Counted from the stretch's first letter, positions 23,786 through 32,096 are shown. The stretch: DNA of 64,000 bases from Rhizobium oryziradicis (GCF_001939045.1 NZ_MKIM01000031.1:357013-421012); one strand, 5' to 3'. Notes: generated by a model from the letters alone, not told the origin. A program made the numbers and translations.

Positions 23786-24714
23786 TGAGTGCTGCACAAT
23801 TTGATCGTATCGCGCTGATTGGTATCGGCCTGATTGGCTCGTCTATCGCCCGTGGCGTGCGTGAAAAGGGGCTGGCGAAGGACATCGTCATTTCGACCCG
23901 TTCGCTTGAGACGCTGAAGCGGGCAGAAGAGTTGCAACTCGGCGATCACTATACGCCGTCGGCCGCCGAAGCTGTCAAAGATGCCGATCTGGTGATTGTC
24001 TCGGTGCCGGTTGGCGCATCGGAAAGCGTTGCCAAGCAGATTGCCGCCCATCTGAAGCCGGGTGCGATTGTCACCGATGTTGGCTCCACCAAGGCGTCGG
24101 TGATTGCGCAAATGGCTCCGCATCTGCCGAGCCATGTGCATTTTATTCCGGGCCACCCTCTGGCGGGTACGGAAAAATCCGGCCCGGATGCTGGCTTTGC
24201 CGATCTGTTTAAAGGCCGCTGGTGCATTTTCACGCCTCTGCCCGATACGGACCCGAAAGCCTTGGCCCGCCTTGTGGCCTTTTGGGAGGCGCTTGGCTCG
24301 AAAACCGACCAGATGGAGCCTGAGCATCACGACAAGGTGCTGGCGATTGTGTCGCATCTTCCGCACATCATTGCTTACAATATCGTCGGCACTGCGGATG
24401 ATCTGGCAGCGGTGACCGAATCGGAAGTGATCAAGTATTCAGCGTCGGGTTTTCGTGACTTCACCCGCCTTGCGGCGTCAGATCCCACCATGTGGCGGGA
24501 TATTTGCCTGCACAACAAGGATGCGATTTTGGAAATGCTGGCGCGCTTTTCCGAAGATCTTGCATCCCTGCAACGCTCTATCCGTTGGGGCGAGGGCGAT
24601 AAGCTGTTTGAACTGTTCAGCCGTACCCGCACCGTGCGCCGCTCGATTATCGATGCGGGGCAGGATGTGGACGTGCCGGATTTTGGCCGTCACAGTCTGG
24701 ACAAAAAAGCCTGA
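23785..24714 (+). CDS. tyrC: prephenate/arogenate dehydrogenase family protein
   Basis: NAD(P)-dependent dehydrogenase of tyrosine synthesis. The Rossmann motif GIGLIGSSIARG lies near residue 12, followed by TDVGSTKASV and GHPLAGTEKSGP with the catalytic His; the helical dimerisation domain makes up the C-terminal half. At 309 residues it lacks a chorismate mutase or ACT domain. The ATG sits on the stop codon region of hisC. In alphaproteobacteria this type is often called cyclohexadienyl dehydrogenase, accepting prephenate and arogenate. Confidence 0.93.
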   Translation: MSAAQFDRIALIGIGLIGSSIARGVREKGLAKDIVISTRSLETLKRAEELQLGDHYTPSAAEAVKDADLVIVSVPVGASESVAKQIAAHLKPGAIVTDVGSTKASVIAQMAPHLPSHVHFIPGHPLAGTEKSGPDAGFADLFKGRWCIFTPLPDTDPKALARLVAFWEALGSKTDQMEPEHHDKVLAIVSHLPHIIAYNIVGTADDLAAVTESEVIKYSASGFRDFTRLAASDPTMWRDICLHNKDAILEMLARFSEDLASLQRSIRWGEGDKLFELFSRTRTVRRSIIDAGQDVDVPDFGRHSLDKKA

Positions 24715-24730
24715 AAATATCTGGATCTAT

Positions 24731-25744
24731 TCAGATCGGCGGAATATTGCCGAGCGGAATAAAGCCTAAAACAACAGTGCCATGGGTAATCTGAAGAGTG
24801 ACTTGCCCATGGTTTTGGCCGAAGAATGCCATTTTCAGGCCTTTGGCTGCAAGCTTGGCAATGTCTGTGGTTTCGGGATAGGCGGAGATCACCATGTCCC
24901 GCCACCCTTCAACCTTGTTGATTTGCAATTTCAGCGAGCCTGAGAGATAGCCATCCTGATCGATGGTCAAAGGGCCGCTGGCGGTAATGGTGCGGCCTTC
25001 GCCGACATCAACCTGTAGCCCGCGCAGTTCCCCATTCAAGCCTCTTAAATCAATGGGTTTCGGGTTCTCAATGTTCAGAGCATCCGCCTGACCGATCAAT
25101 CTCAAATCAAGATCGGCAGTCATGGGGGGGACTTTTGACGTGCCATCATTTTGCTGAAAATTCACGTCGGTGAAACGCGCGGTGGTGAGAAGATCATCGC
25201 TATCGCGTTGGATGTTCAACTGACCCTCAGATGCATTGATGCTCAGCGTGGTCCCCGTGAGCGCATTGGTAATGTTGGTGCGAAGGGCCTTTATCGACGT
25301 TACCTGATTCTCAAGACCAATGATGCCCACCGACATGCTTGTTTCAAGCCTGTCCCATTGCACGGATGTGGCGATGCCGGTCGAGGTCTGCAGAATGGCA
25401 GGGCCATTCAGCTGCCAATTGACCGTGCCGGGTCTGAATATTTTTGCAGCCGAGCGGAAAGCTCCGACCGAGCCGGTGATGCCGTTTTTATGATCATTGA
25501 CGGTGATTTTCGAGCATTTGAGGCTGATCCGCAAAGGAAAACCACCCACATGCATATTGGCACAGGTGAGCACCGACGCCAGCGGACTTGAGCCATCAAA
25601 GGCCCGCTCCAACTTTGTGGTGGCATAATTGGCTGCCGCAAACCAACCTGCGGTGTAGACGGCCAGAAGGATGACCACTGAAAGAACCCCAGGAAAAACT
25701 ATGGATCTTTTTCGTCGTGTCACCGTGCTGCTTGACGTCGCCAT
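24731..25744 (-). CDS. DUF2125 domain-containing protein
   Basis: Alphaproteobacterial envelope protein of 337 residues: an N-terminal signal-anchor (FPGVLSVVILLAVYTAGWFAA) followed by a DUF2125 domain with the family-typical SSPLASVLTCANMHVGGFPLRISLKC block. The large beta-rich exported part recalls AsmA-like proteins, but the role is unknown. I chose the ATG at 25744; an open frame 78 codons longer covers the divergent gene's start and is a shadow. It converges on tyrC. Confidence 0.87.
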   Translation of the reverse strand: MATSSSTVTRRKRSIVFPGVLSVVILLAVYTAGWFAAANYATTKLERAFDGSSPLASVLTCANMHVGGFPLRISLKCSKITVNDHKNGITGSVGAFRSAAKIFRPGTVNWQLNGPAILQTSTGIATSVQWDRLETSMSVGIIGLENQVTSIKALRTNITNALTGTTLSINASEGQLNIQRDSDDLLTTARFTDVNFQQNDGTSKVPPMTADLDLRLIGQADALNIENPKPIDLRGLNGELRGLQVDVGEGRTITASGPLTIDQDGYLSGSLKLQINKVEGWRDMVISAYPETTDIAKLAAKGLKMAFFGQNHGQVTLQITHGTVVLGFIPLGNIPPI

Positions 25745-25797
25745 TCGCTTCTCCAATTGTGTCGCCGGTTCGGGAGCAATTAGGTTTGACGTGCGAT

Positions 25798-26310
25798 ATG
25801 GACGATTTTTGGGTGTTTGGCTATGGTTCTTTGATGTGGAACCCCGGTTTCCCCTTTGAGAAACAAATAAATGCCCGCGTACACGGCTTTCGGCGTGCGC
25901 TGTGCGTGCGCTCATGGGTGCATCGCGGCACGCAGCAACAGCCGGGACTGGTAATGGGGCTGGATTTTGGTGGCTCATGTCAGGGTGTTGCGTTCAAGGT
26001 GGCACCAGAGCATTGGCCGCAAACACTGAACTATCTGCGTGAGCGGGAACTGGTGACGCGGGTGTATCTGGAAAAAAGCTTAAGATTGCATCTGGCGGAT
26101 GGGCAAAAGGTGGTGGGGCTCGGCTATGTGATCGATCGCAGTCACGAGCAATATGCCGGTGCCTTGACCGTGGAGGAGGCCGTGGAGGTGGTGCGCACCG
26201 CGGTCGGTCAATCGGGCCCCAATGCAGCCTATGTTGAAAGCACCGTTGCGCATTTGCGCAGCATGGGCATCCGTGATCAATGGCTGGAGAGGGTTGTTGC
26301 TGGCCTTTAG
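25798..26310 (+). CDS. gamma-glutamylcyclotransferase (ChaC-like)
   Basis: ChaC-type enzyme that cleaves the gamma-glutamyl bond, in characterised members of glutathione, giving 5-oxoproline and Cys-Gly. The start MDDFWVFGYGSLMWNPGF contains the glycine-rich YGSL substrate loop, and the catalytic Glu lies in the LREREL segment. The ATG at 25798 (170 residues) begins exactly at the conserved fold. The stop codon TAG is the first triplet of dispersed repeat copy C. Confidence 0.9.
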   Translation: MDDFWVFGYGSLMWNPGFPFEKQINARVHGFRRALCVRSWVHRGTQQQPGLVMGLDFGGSCQGVAFKVAPEHWPQTLNYLRERELVTRVYLEKSLRLHLADGQKVVGLGYVIDRSHEQYAGALTVEEAVEVVRTAVGQSGPNAAYVESTVAHLRSMGIRDQWLERVVAGL

Positions 26311-26344
26311 AGTTTGTCAGGGAAACGTGGGAACCGGTTTTCGC
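26308..26344 (+). repeat. dispersed intergenic repeat, copy C
   Basis: TAGAGTTTGTCAGGG followed by AAACGTGGGAACCGGTTTTC, the same unit as copies A, B and E. As at the carboxypeptidase gene, its first three bases form the TAG stop codon of the gene upstream, and both genes end CTT-TAG. Confidence 0.75.
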
Positions 26345-26382
26345 CACGACGTCAGCGCCAAGCAGAGGCAGACGAAGATGTT

Positions 26383-27195
26383 TTACAGAGAGTTTTCGTG
26401 CATCACAGAGGGCGCATGGCGCTGTAGTGCCTCAATCCGTGCGACGGCTTCCGGGGGGAGTGGCAGCCCAGGATTGGTGTCTGCCGCATCCAGCAGCAGT
26501 TTATCGCTGGCGGCTTCGAGATCGAAAATCAGCGTCTCGAAAAACACACTTGGCTTCAAACCGGGTTCTATGGCGGGCAGAATCCGGATTTTATAATGGC
26601 CCGGATAGCGCATCAGGCTGCGGCGTGGCCAAAATAGGCCAGCATGGACCGCCACGGGCACGACAGGCACCTTCAGATCACGATAGAGCCGGGCTATGCC
26701 GAATTTATACACAGGCTCTGCGCCCGGTGGGCGGCGCGTGCCTTCGGGAAAGATGATCAGCTGGCGACCGTTTTTCATCTCTTCGGAGGCGCGCTTCATC
26801 ACCAGCATCATTTCTTTGCCCTTGCCGCCGCGATTGACCGGAATCATCTTGAGTTTGGCGGCATACCAGCCAAACACCGGAATCATCATCAATTCCCGCT
26901 TGAGAATGAAAACAGGATCATCCAGCCAGGGCAGAAGCGCATAGGTATCCCAAAAGGATTGATGCTTGGGTGCCAGAATATATCCAGACTTTGGAATATT
27001 CTCGAGACCTTCAATCTCAAATGTGGTGCCGACAACGACTTTCATCAGCCAATGGCATGATAATGCCCATGTTTTGGGAATGCGATACGCCGTGCGCCGC
27101 GGCAAAAAGAAGTAAATGGGCAGACAAACAACCATCCAGAGGATCAGGTTGGCGTAGAAGATCACGTTGAAGAGATGGGAACGCAAAGCAAGCAT
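26383..27195 (-). CDS. 1-acyl-sn-glycerol-3-phosphate acyltransferase (PlsC family)
   Basis: Membrane-associated lysophospholipid acyltransferase, 270 residues. The N-terminal hydrophobic helix (FYANLILWMVVCLPIYFFL) is followed by the catalytic HxxxxD motif as HQSFWD and the substrate-binding FPEGTRRPPG motif; PVVPVAVHAG completes the four family blocks. It adds the second acyl chain to form phosphatidic acid, or acylates another lipid such as ornithine lipid; the sequence alone does not decide. Monocistronic, convergent with the ChaC gene. Confidence 0.88.
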   Translation of the reverse strand: MLALRSHLFNVIFYANLILWMVVCLPIYFFLPRRTAYRIPKTWALSCHWLMKVVVGTTFEIEGLENIPKSGYILAPKHQSFWDTYALLPWLDDPVFILKRELMMIPVFGWYAAKLKMIPVNRGGKGKEMMLVMKRASEEMKNGRQLIIFPEGTRRPPGAEPVYKFGIARLYRDLKVPVVPVAVHAGLFWPRRSLMRYPGHYKIRILPAIEPGLKPSVFFETLIFDLEAASDKLLLDAADTNPGLPLPPEAVARIEALQRHAPSVMHENSL

Positions 27196-27279
27196 GGATC
27201 GATTCCGAAATGTGTCGTGCCTTGACTATATGAATTCAACCGTTAGCGGAAGATCTATATAAAAGCTGGGTGATCATGT

Positions 27280-27383
27280 TAGAGCATCGGCCGGAAAGTG
27301 GGAGCCGGGTTTCGGATAAATCCGATGTGTAAACAAAAACTTAGAGCGTCATGTCGAGTTTGGTTTTCGATCCGATGCTCTAG
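27280..27383. repeat. composite intergenic element with terminal inverted repeats
   Basis: About 103 bases bounded by perfect 10-base inverted repeats AGAGCATCGG (27281-27290) and CCGATGCTCT (27372-27381). Inside are two related half-units, GGAAAGTGGGAGCCGGGTTTCGGAT-like and a GTTTGGTTTTCGATCC part, like the other repeats in the window. Its right end supplies the TAG stop codon of the ydcF-like gene. The size and structure resemble the RIME elements of rhizobia. Confidence 0.7.
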
Positions 27384-28093
27384 CTGGCGGGCTCGTTGGC
27401 GGTGCGCAATCCGCGCCAGGTGCCCCAGCCTATGGTGTCACGGGCAGAGGCGAGCAGAATCTTCACATATTCGGACAACAGCGTGCGCAAGGCGTTGGGA
27501 TCGGCATACCATGCTTTGGTGCGCAGATCAGAGATGACAACCGGATAAGGAATGAACCGGGTGTTCGGTGCCGTGCGGCGCAATTCCATCAAGCTGCGCT
27601 GCATGTGATAATTGCTGGTGACAACCAGCACGGAGGAATAGCCCTTGTCGTGAACCCATTGGGCGGTTTCATTGGCGTTGCCAATGGTATCCAGAGCCTG
27701 ATAGCCCATATCGACGCAGCAGGCGAAGAGATCGTAAGAGCTTTGCGTCATGGTGCGGATTTGTTTTGGTGTGGTGGTGGGGTGCACGCCTGAAATGAGC
27801 AGGCGTTGTCCAGAGCCCTTGCGCAACAGATCAACCGCCTGATCAATGCGTTGGTAGCCGCCGGTCAGCACCACAATCGCATCGGCTTTGGCATGTTCAG
27901 GCGGCCGCATGAGGGTGACGGTATCGGCAAAGTACAAAAAGCCGCCAATCAGGCAGGCGATGATCAGAATCGTGGCATAGCCCCCAAAGCGTAACACACG
28001 ACGCAGCCAGCCGCTCCGGTGAAAGAGCCGGCTCAATTGCTCGCTCTTGCGAGGGCGTTGATCCGTTGAAGGATCATTGGGTGGCGTCGTCAT
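27380..28093 (-). CDS. YdcF/SanA family protein (DUF218)
   Basis: Inner-membrane protein of 237 residues with one N-terminal transmembrane helix (FGGYATILIIACLIGGFLYF) and a DUF218 domain: DAIVVLTGGYQRIDQAVDLLRKG, LLISGVHP and VVTSNYHMQRSLMELRR are the conserved blocks. E. coli relatives (SanA, ElyC) influence envelope integrity; the biochemical role is open. The ATG at 28093 gives a short polar tail before the helix. The TAG stop codon comes from the adjoining repeat element. Confidence 0.88.
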   Translation of the reverse strand: MTTPPNDPSTDQRPRKSEQLSRLFHRSGWLRRVLRFGGYATILIIACLIGGFLYFADTVTLMRPPEHAKADAIVVLTGGYQRIDQAVDLLRKGSGQRLLISGVHPTTTPKQIRTMTQSSYDLFACCVDMGYQALDTIGNANETAQWVHDKGYSSVLVVTSNYHMQRSLMELRRTAPNTRFIPYPVVISDLRTKAWYADPNALRTLLSEYVKILLASARDTIGWGTWRGLRTANEPAS

Positions 28094-28306
28094 TGCTCGT
28101 CCATATTGCAATCATTCCATGGCAAAGCCAATCTGTCATGCCATCTCTATCGGATAATGGGCGCAACAGGAATCCGTTTCCGACATTATCCCGCATCGAC
28201 ATCCGGCAAAAACATGGTGCGTGGCCGTGCGCAAGGGGGATTCTGCGCCGCTCACGCTTTGCATGATCATGCGTCGGGATTGTGTCAGATTTGATGAGGG
28301 CTGTGC

Positions 28307-29338
28307 TTAATCGGGAGGCAGGCCGCTGCTGCGGCTGGGGTCCGAGCGGATCTGATCAATGTCGTAGATTGCGCTGATTACGGTCAGCCGCGCCGTTAAT
28401 GTTGTCAGCAGTGCAATGACAATCATCGTGGCAAATATGCCCATATAGCCGGAAAGGCCAATTTCGAAACGGCCAAACAGGGCCGTTGCCTGATCGGTTT
28501 GCGGGGTCGCCAGCGTGTTATCTTGCAAAAAACTGGCAAAGGCAAAAAAGGCCGCGGCCATAAAGCCACCGGCCCCAGCCCCTTTGAGGCTGATTTTCAA
28601 AAAGTGCTTTTGAAACTCTCGCGCCACAAACTGGCTTTCGGCACCGACAAAATGCAGCACCTCGATAATGTGGCGATTGCCGGATAAAGCGCCACGGGTG
28701 GCAAAAATCACTGTCAGAATCATGGCGGTAAATACCAGGATCAAGACGCCAAAGCCGATCAGCACGGTTGTGCGGGCCATGGAGACCAGCTTGTCCACCC
28801 AATTGCGGTGGTCATCCAGCGTGGCTTGCGGAATTTGCGTTGATAAAAGATCGCGCATGGCGGCAAAATCGGGTGGGTGGCTTTCATCAATGGTAATGAT
28901 GACCAACCTTGGAACCGGCAGATCCTTGATGTCCAGTCCGGTGCCGAGCCATGGCTCCAGCAAGCGGGCCGTTGCGGCTTCATCAACAATCTGGCCGCTC
29001 TTGGTGCCGACAAAACTGAGAGCCAGATCTTTGGCGCGGGTGAGCGCCTGATCCATATTCACATTGTCGTCTGGCTTGATCTGAATTGTCACCTCGCGCG
29101 AGATCTGGCTTTGCCAGCTGGCGGCGGTGGCCCGGATCATGGAGACGGCTCCAAGGGTCAGGCAGGCCAGAAAAGCCATGATGGCAATCACCACCATCAA
29201 CGCATTGCCCTGAATATTGGAGGGCGGCAAAATCGGCGCGGTTGGCCGCACCTGCATGGAGACACGTCTGGCCTGCTGTTTGGCGGGCTGGCTTTGGCTC
29301 TTGACGTTCGAAGGCGGCGTGGGGGTGCGATCATTCAT
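28307..29338 (-). CDS. ftsX: cell division protein FtsX (ABC permease)
   Basis: Permease-like partner of FtsE; the FtsEX complex acts at the septum and in many bacteria activates peptidoglycan hydrolases. It has a cytoplasmic Pro/Gln-rich N-terminus, a first helix near residue 50, a periplasmic loop (SREVTIQIKPD to SLVSMA) and three C-terminal helices, the classic FtsX layout; 343 residues. Its ATG overlaps the end of ftsE by eight bases. The sequence is poorly conserved, as usual for alphaproteobacterial FtsX, so the call leans on the operon. Confidence 0.88.
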   Translation of the reverse strand: MNDRTPTPPSNVKSQSQPAKQQARRVSMQVRPTAPILPPSNIQGNALMVVIAIMAFLACLTLGAVSMIRATAASWQSQISREVTIQIKPDDNVNMDQALTRAKDLALSFVGTKSGQIVDEAATARLLEPWLGTGLDIKDLPVPRLVIITIDESHPPDFAAMRDLLSTQIPQATLDDHRNWVDKLVSMARTTVLIGFGVLILVFTAMILTVIFATRGALSGNRHIIEVLHFVGAESQFVAREFQKHFLKISLKGAGAGGFMAAAFFAFASFLQDNTLATPQTDQATALFGRFEIGLSGYMGIFATMIVIALLTTLTARLTVISAIYDIDQIRSDPSRSSGLPPD

Positions 29339-29990
29339 AGATATCGAGCCGCCCTTCGCTGAGAATCATCCGGCGCGCATCCACTTGTTCCATCAAAGCC
29401 AGATCATGGGTGGCAATCACCACGGCGGTGCCGAGTCGGTTCAGCTCCAGAAACAGGCTGAGCAGGCGGCGGGCCATGGGCGGGTCCACATTGCCGGTTG
29501 GCTCATCGGCCAGCAGAATCTCAGGCCGATCAATCAAGGCGCGGGCAATGGCGGCGCGCTGTTTTTCGCCGCCTGATAGAATGGCGGGCAAAACATTGAT
29601 CCGCTCGCCAAGGCCCACCCACTTCAACAGTTCCAGCACATCCTGCTTATAGCTGGCCTCTTCCTTGCCGCGCACCCGCAGAGGCAGGGCGACATTTTCA
29701 TAGGTGGTCAGATGGTCCAGCAGCTGAAAATCCTGAAACACAATGCCAACGCGCCGCCGCAGCAGGGGCAATTCCTGACGCGGGATCTGGGTAATGTCGC
29801 GGCCAAAGCTTCTGATCAGCCCGCGCGTGGGCTTGAGTGACATAAACAGCAGGCGCAAAAGCGTGGTCTTGCCAGCACCAGAGGGGCCGGTGAGAAATTG
29901 AAAGGAGCGCTTCGGGATGTCAAAGGTCAGGTCGCGGAGGATCTCAGGCCCCATCCCGTAACGCAGGCCAACATTTTCGAAGTGAATCAA
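29331..29990 (-). CDS. ftsE: cell division ATP-binding protein FtsE
   Basis: ABC ATPase of 219 residues: Walker A GPSGAGKTTLLRLL, Q-loop region VFQDFQLLDHLT, signature LSGGEKQRAAIARAL, Walker B ILLADEPTGNVD and the switch His in ATHDLALM. The start is a TTG (29990) that aligns with the family N-terminus MIHFENV; the Shine-Dalgarno is weak, so translation may be inefficient. It precedes ftsX with an overlap. Confidence 0.95.
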   Translation of the reverse strand: MIHFENVGLRYGMGPEILRDLTFDIPKRSFQFLTGPSGAGKTTLLRLLFMSLKPTRGLIRSFGRDITQIPRQELPLLRRRVGIVFQDFQLLDHLTTYENVALPLRVRGKEEASYKQDVLELLKWVGLGERINVLPAILSGGEKQRAAIARALIDRPEILLADEPTGNVDPPMARRLLSLFLELNRLGTAVVIATHDLALMEQVDARRMILSEGRLDIYE

Positions 29991-30102
29991 TTGAGAAACC
30001 CGGTCTTGAGCCAGTGGATGAAAGCCTACTTCTTAACGTCTGCGGTTACCATTTGGTAAAGAGCGCTATCTTGCAACGAGAATTTGGTAATTTTGCAAAT
30101 CA

Positions 30103-30110
30103 TTAACCAT
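30103..30110 (+). promoter_or_regulatory. CtrA-type half-site (TTAACCAT)
   Basis: TTAACCAT occurs in the divergent region between ftsE and the gene at 30207. A partner TTAA seven bases away is missing, so it is at best a half-site. A second short dyad TTACCA-TT-TGGTAA lies at 30046-30059 in the same region. Confidence 0.25.
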
Positions 30111-30206
30111 TCGAATTTACGACTTGTAGAGATTGGTTTCAATGCCTCATTCCATCTGCTTGCGTCATCGCAATTGCCCATGGAAATGCGGCCTTGCGAG
30201 GGATTG

Positions 30207-30890
30207 ATGAACGCATTCCGTTTCCGGCAAAAGCAGGTCGAGCCAGATGTTGACGTCCTGTTGCCCGAGCATCGGCCCCGCCCGGTGCCGCGCAACGGTT
30301 TTCCGCTGGCAGACGATGTCGCGGATGCGGATTTTATCACCGTGCAAGACCCGGTTGGCGCGATGCGAAGCCGCCTGCAGGCCGAGTTGAATGCAGCGCC
30401 TCTGCGGCAGTCGCACCCTCTGGTTCTGCTCTTGAGGCAGCGTCTGTCGCCTGTTTTGATCAAGGCAGAGTTGTTTCTGAACAGGCTATCGGAGCGCTCC
30501 TTCACCACGCTGGTGTCAGTCATGGTGCTGGTGGTGTTTGTTCTGGCGGGTGGTTTTACGCTGCTGGGCAGCCGTGGTCCATCGCCGTTTACCGGACCGG
30601 CCCTTGATTTCACCCATGTTACGCTGACACCCCAGGATGCCGATGGCATGCATGTGCTGACCGTGAATGCGATTATTGAAAACCGGGCCAATACAAAACA
30701 GGCTTTGCTGCCGGTGCGGGCCGATCTTTACAAAGATGGGCGTTTGATTGCCTCCACCTTGATTGCACCACCTGCCAGCGAGATTGATGTGGGCCACAGC
30801 CGCGGCATTTCGGCAAAATTGCGCCATCCCGGTGGAAAAACGCCGCAGTTGAAACTTTCTTTTGCGACAAACGATGTCTCGCATCCGTGA
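30207..30890 (+). CDS. single-pass membrane protein upstream of hpt
   Basis: Protein of 227 residues with a cytoplasmic N-terminal half rich in Arg and Pro, one transmembrane helix (LVSVMVLVVFVLAGGFTLLG, about residues 100-120) and a periplasmic domain containing FTHVTLTPQDADGMHVLTVNAIIENRANTKQALLPVRADLY, which looks like a small FxLYD/DUF3426-type immunoglobulin-like domain. Similar genes beside hpt and ftsE in rhizobia usually begin with an MJ0042 zinc ribbon; here no CxxC pair is present from the ATG at 30207. An upstream start would not add one. Function unknown. Confidence 0.7.
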   Translation: MNAFRFRQKQVEPDVDVLLPEHRPRPVPRNGFPLADDVADADFITVQDPVGAMRSRLQAELNAAPLRQSHPLVLLLRQRLSPVLIKAELFLNRLSERSFTTLVSVMVLVVFVLAGGFTLLGSRGPSPFTGPALDFTHVTLTPQDADGMHVLTVNAIIENRANTKQALLPVRADLYKDGRLIASTLIAPPASEIDVGHSRGISAKLRHPGGKTPQLKLSFATNDVSHP

Positions 30891-30947
30891 CTATGGTATC
30901 GCGGTTTCGAGATTGTCAGGCGCGATGCGCCAAATTCTGGAGAGATT

Positions 30948-31493
30948 ATGCCCATCGTTCGCGGAAAAGTGATTGAGCCTTATTTCACCGCCGAGCAGAT
31001 CGCGACGCGTAATATTGAAATTGCCAAAGCCATTTCGGAAGGTCCATCCGATAATCTTCTGGTGATTTCCATTCTGAAAGGCTCGTTCATTTTCGCAGCC
31101 GATCTTATCCGTGCCATGCATCACGTCGGTCTGGCCCCGGAGATGGAATTCATCACCTTGTCCAGTTACGGCAAAGGTACGGTATCGCAGGGTGTAACCG
31201 TTATCAAAGATATTGATAGTGACGTGACTGGCCGCAATGTCTTGTTGATTGATGATATTCTGGAATCAGGTCGCACACTGCAATTTGCCCGCGATCTTAT
31301 GTATGAGCGCGGTGCCGCCAACGTCAGCATTGCAGTGCTTTTGGATAAAAAGGTCAAGCGCAGTGAAGAGCTTGAGGCCGATTATGTTGGCTTTGAATGT
31401 CCCGATTATTTCGTGGTCGGTTATGGCATGGATGCGGCTTACGCCTTTCGGGAACTGCCTTTTGTCGGTGTTGTTACCGGCGATGCGGACTGA
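30948..31493 (+). CDS. hpt: hypoxanthine phosphoribosyltransferase
   Basis: Purine-salvage enzyme joining PRPP with hypoxanthine or guanine. The PRPP-binding motif VLLIDDILESGRTL is present, as are the catalytic loop region SYGKGT and the base-binding FECPDYFVVGYGMD. The 181 residues are standard. It starts at ATG 30948 after GGAGAGATT. It stands between the membrane-protein gene and cpdR on the same strand. Confidence 0.95.
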   Translation: MPIVRGKVIEPYFTAEQIATRNIEIAKAISEGPSDNLLVISILKGSFIFAADLIRAMHHVGLAPEMEFITLSSYGKGTVSQGVTVIKDIDSDVTGRNVLLIDDILESGRTLQFARDLMYERGAANVSIAVLLDKKVKRSEELEADYVGFECPDYFVVGYGMDAAYAFRELPFVGVVTGDAD

Positions 31494-31531
31494 TTGTTGC
31501 CGCACACTTACCTCAAATTTTAGGTGACTTG

Positions 31532-31539
31532 TTAACCAT
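31532..31539 (+). promoter_or_regulatory. CtrA-type half-site upstream of cpdR
   Basis: TTAACCAT about 190 bases before the cpdR start codon; no second TTAA at the canonical seven-base spacing. CpdR controls CtrA proteolysis in Caulobacter and Sinorhizobium, which makes a CtrA site here meaningful if real, but an 8-base match can be chance. Confidence 0.3.
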
Positions 31540-31550
31540 ACGCAACGTGA

Positions 31551-31578
31551 CCTTTGCGATGTTTACCTATCGCAAAGG
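31551..31578. promoter_or_regulatory. perfect inverted repeat in the cpdR upstream region
   Basis: Arms CCTTTGCGAT (31551-31560) and ATCGCAAAGG (31569-31578) are exactly complementary around an 8-base spacer. No T run follows on either strand, so it is either a weak hpt terminator or an operator with two half-sites one helical turn and a half apart. Confidence 0.5.
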
Positions 31579-31730
31579 AAAAGCTGGTCATTTGCGTGTG
31601 TCGGCATGATCTCTTCCATTGAGCCCGAGGAAGAAAATCATGTGGCGGTGGAACATGCAACGGCATCATGAGTTCGTTTTATCAAACGGGCGATGCTGTA
31701 AGGGCTGATGCTTTAAATGGGATTGCGAAC

Positions 31731-32096
31731 ATGGCCAAGATTTTAATTACCGAAGACGAGGATGGTTTGCGTTCTTTTGTCGCCCGTGCATTGCGGATGG
31801 ATGGGCATGAAACCCATGAAGCGGCAGATGGTGCTGAAGGGTTGGAAAAGCTGAGCATGGCCAGCTTTGATTTATTGTTGTCCGATATCCGCATGCCGGT
31901 GATGGACGGCATTGAGCTGGCGCATCGTGCCCATGGGGATTTTCCCGGCTTGAAGATTTTGCTGATGACCGGCTATGCCGACCAGCGTGAGCGCGCCGAT
32001 GACCTGATGGAAAAGGTGATTGATGTGGTGCCAAAGCCCTTTGCTTTGCCCGATATTCGAAAAGCAGTGGCGCAGGCGCTGAACAGGGCGGCGTAA
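31731..32096 (+). CDS. cpdR: single-domain response regulator CpdR
   Basis: Stand-alone receiver domain of 121 residues. In Caulobacter and Sinorhizobium, unphosphorylated CpdR directs ClpXP to the pole for degradation of cell-cycle proteins; the CckA-ChpT relay phosphorylates it. The acidic pocket TEDED, phosphoacceptor Asp52 in LLLSDIRMPVMDG, the MTGYAD segment and the VPKPFAL lysine are all present. The C-terminus ends Arg-Ala-Ala, a possible ClpX degron. I chose the ATG at 31731 because MAKILITEDEDGLR is the family N-terminus; a frame 21 codons longer is not supported. Confidence 0.93.
   Translation: MAKILITEDEDGLRSFVARALRMDGHETHEAADGAEGLEKLSMASFDLLLSDIRMPVMDGIELAHRAHGDFPGLKILLMTGYADQRERADDLMEKVIDVVPKPFALPDIRKAVAQALNRAA

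Noticed and set aside
28152..28191. Inverted repeat GGATAATG/CATTATCC between ydcF and ftsX
   Set aside because: Only 8-bp arms with a 24-base spacer, no T tract; could be a weak ftsX terminator, but this is not distinguishable from chance.
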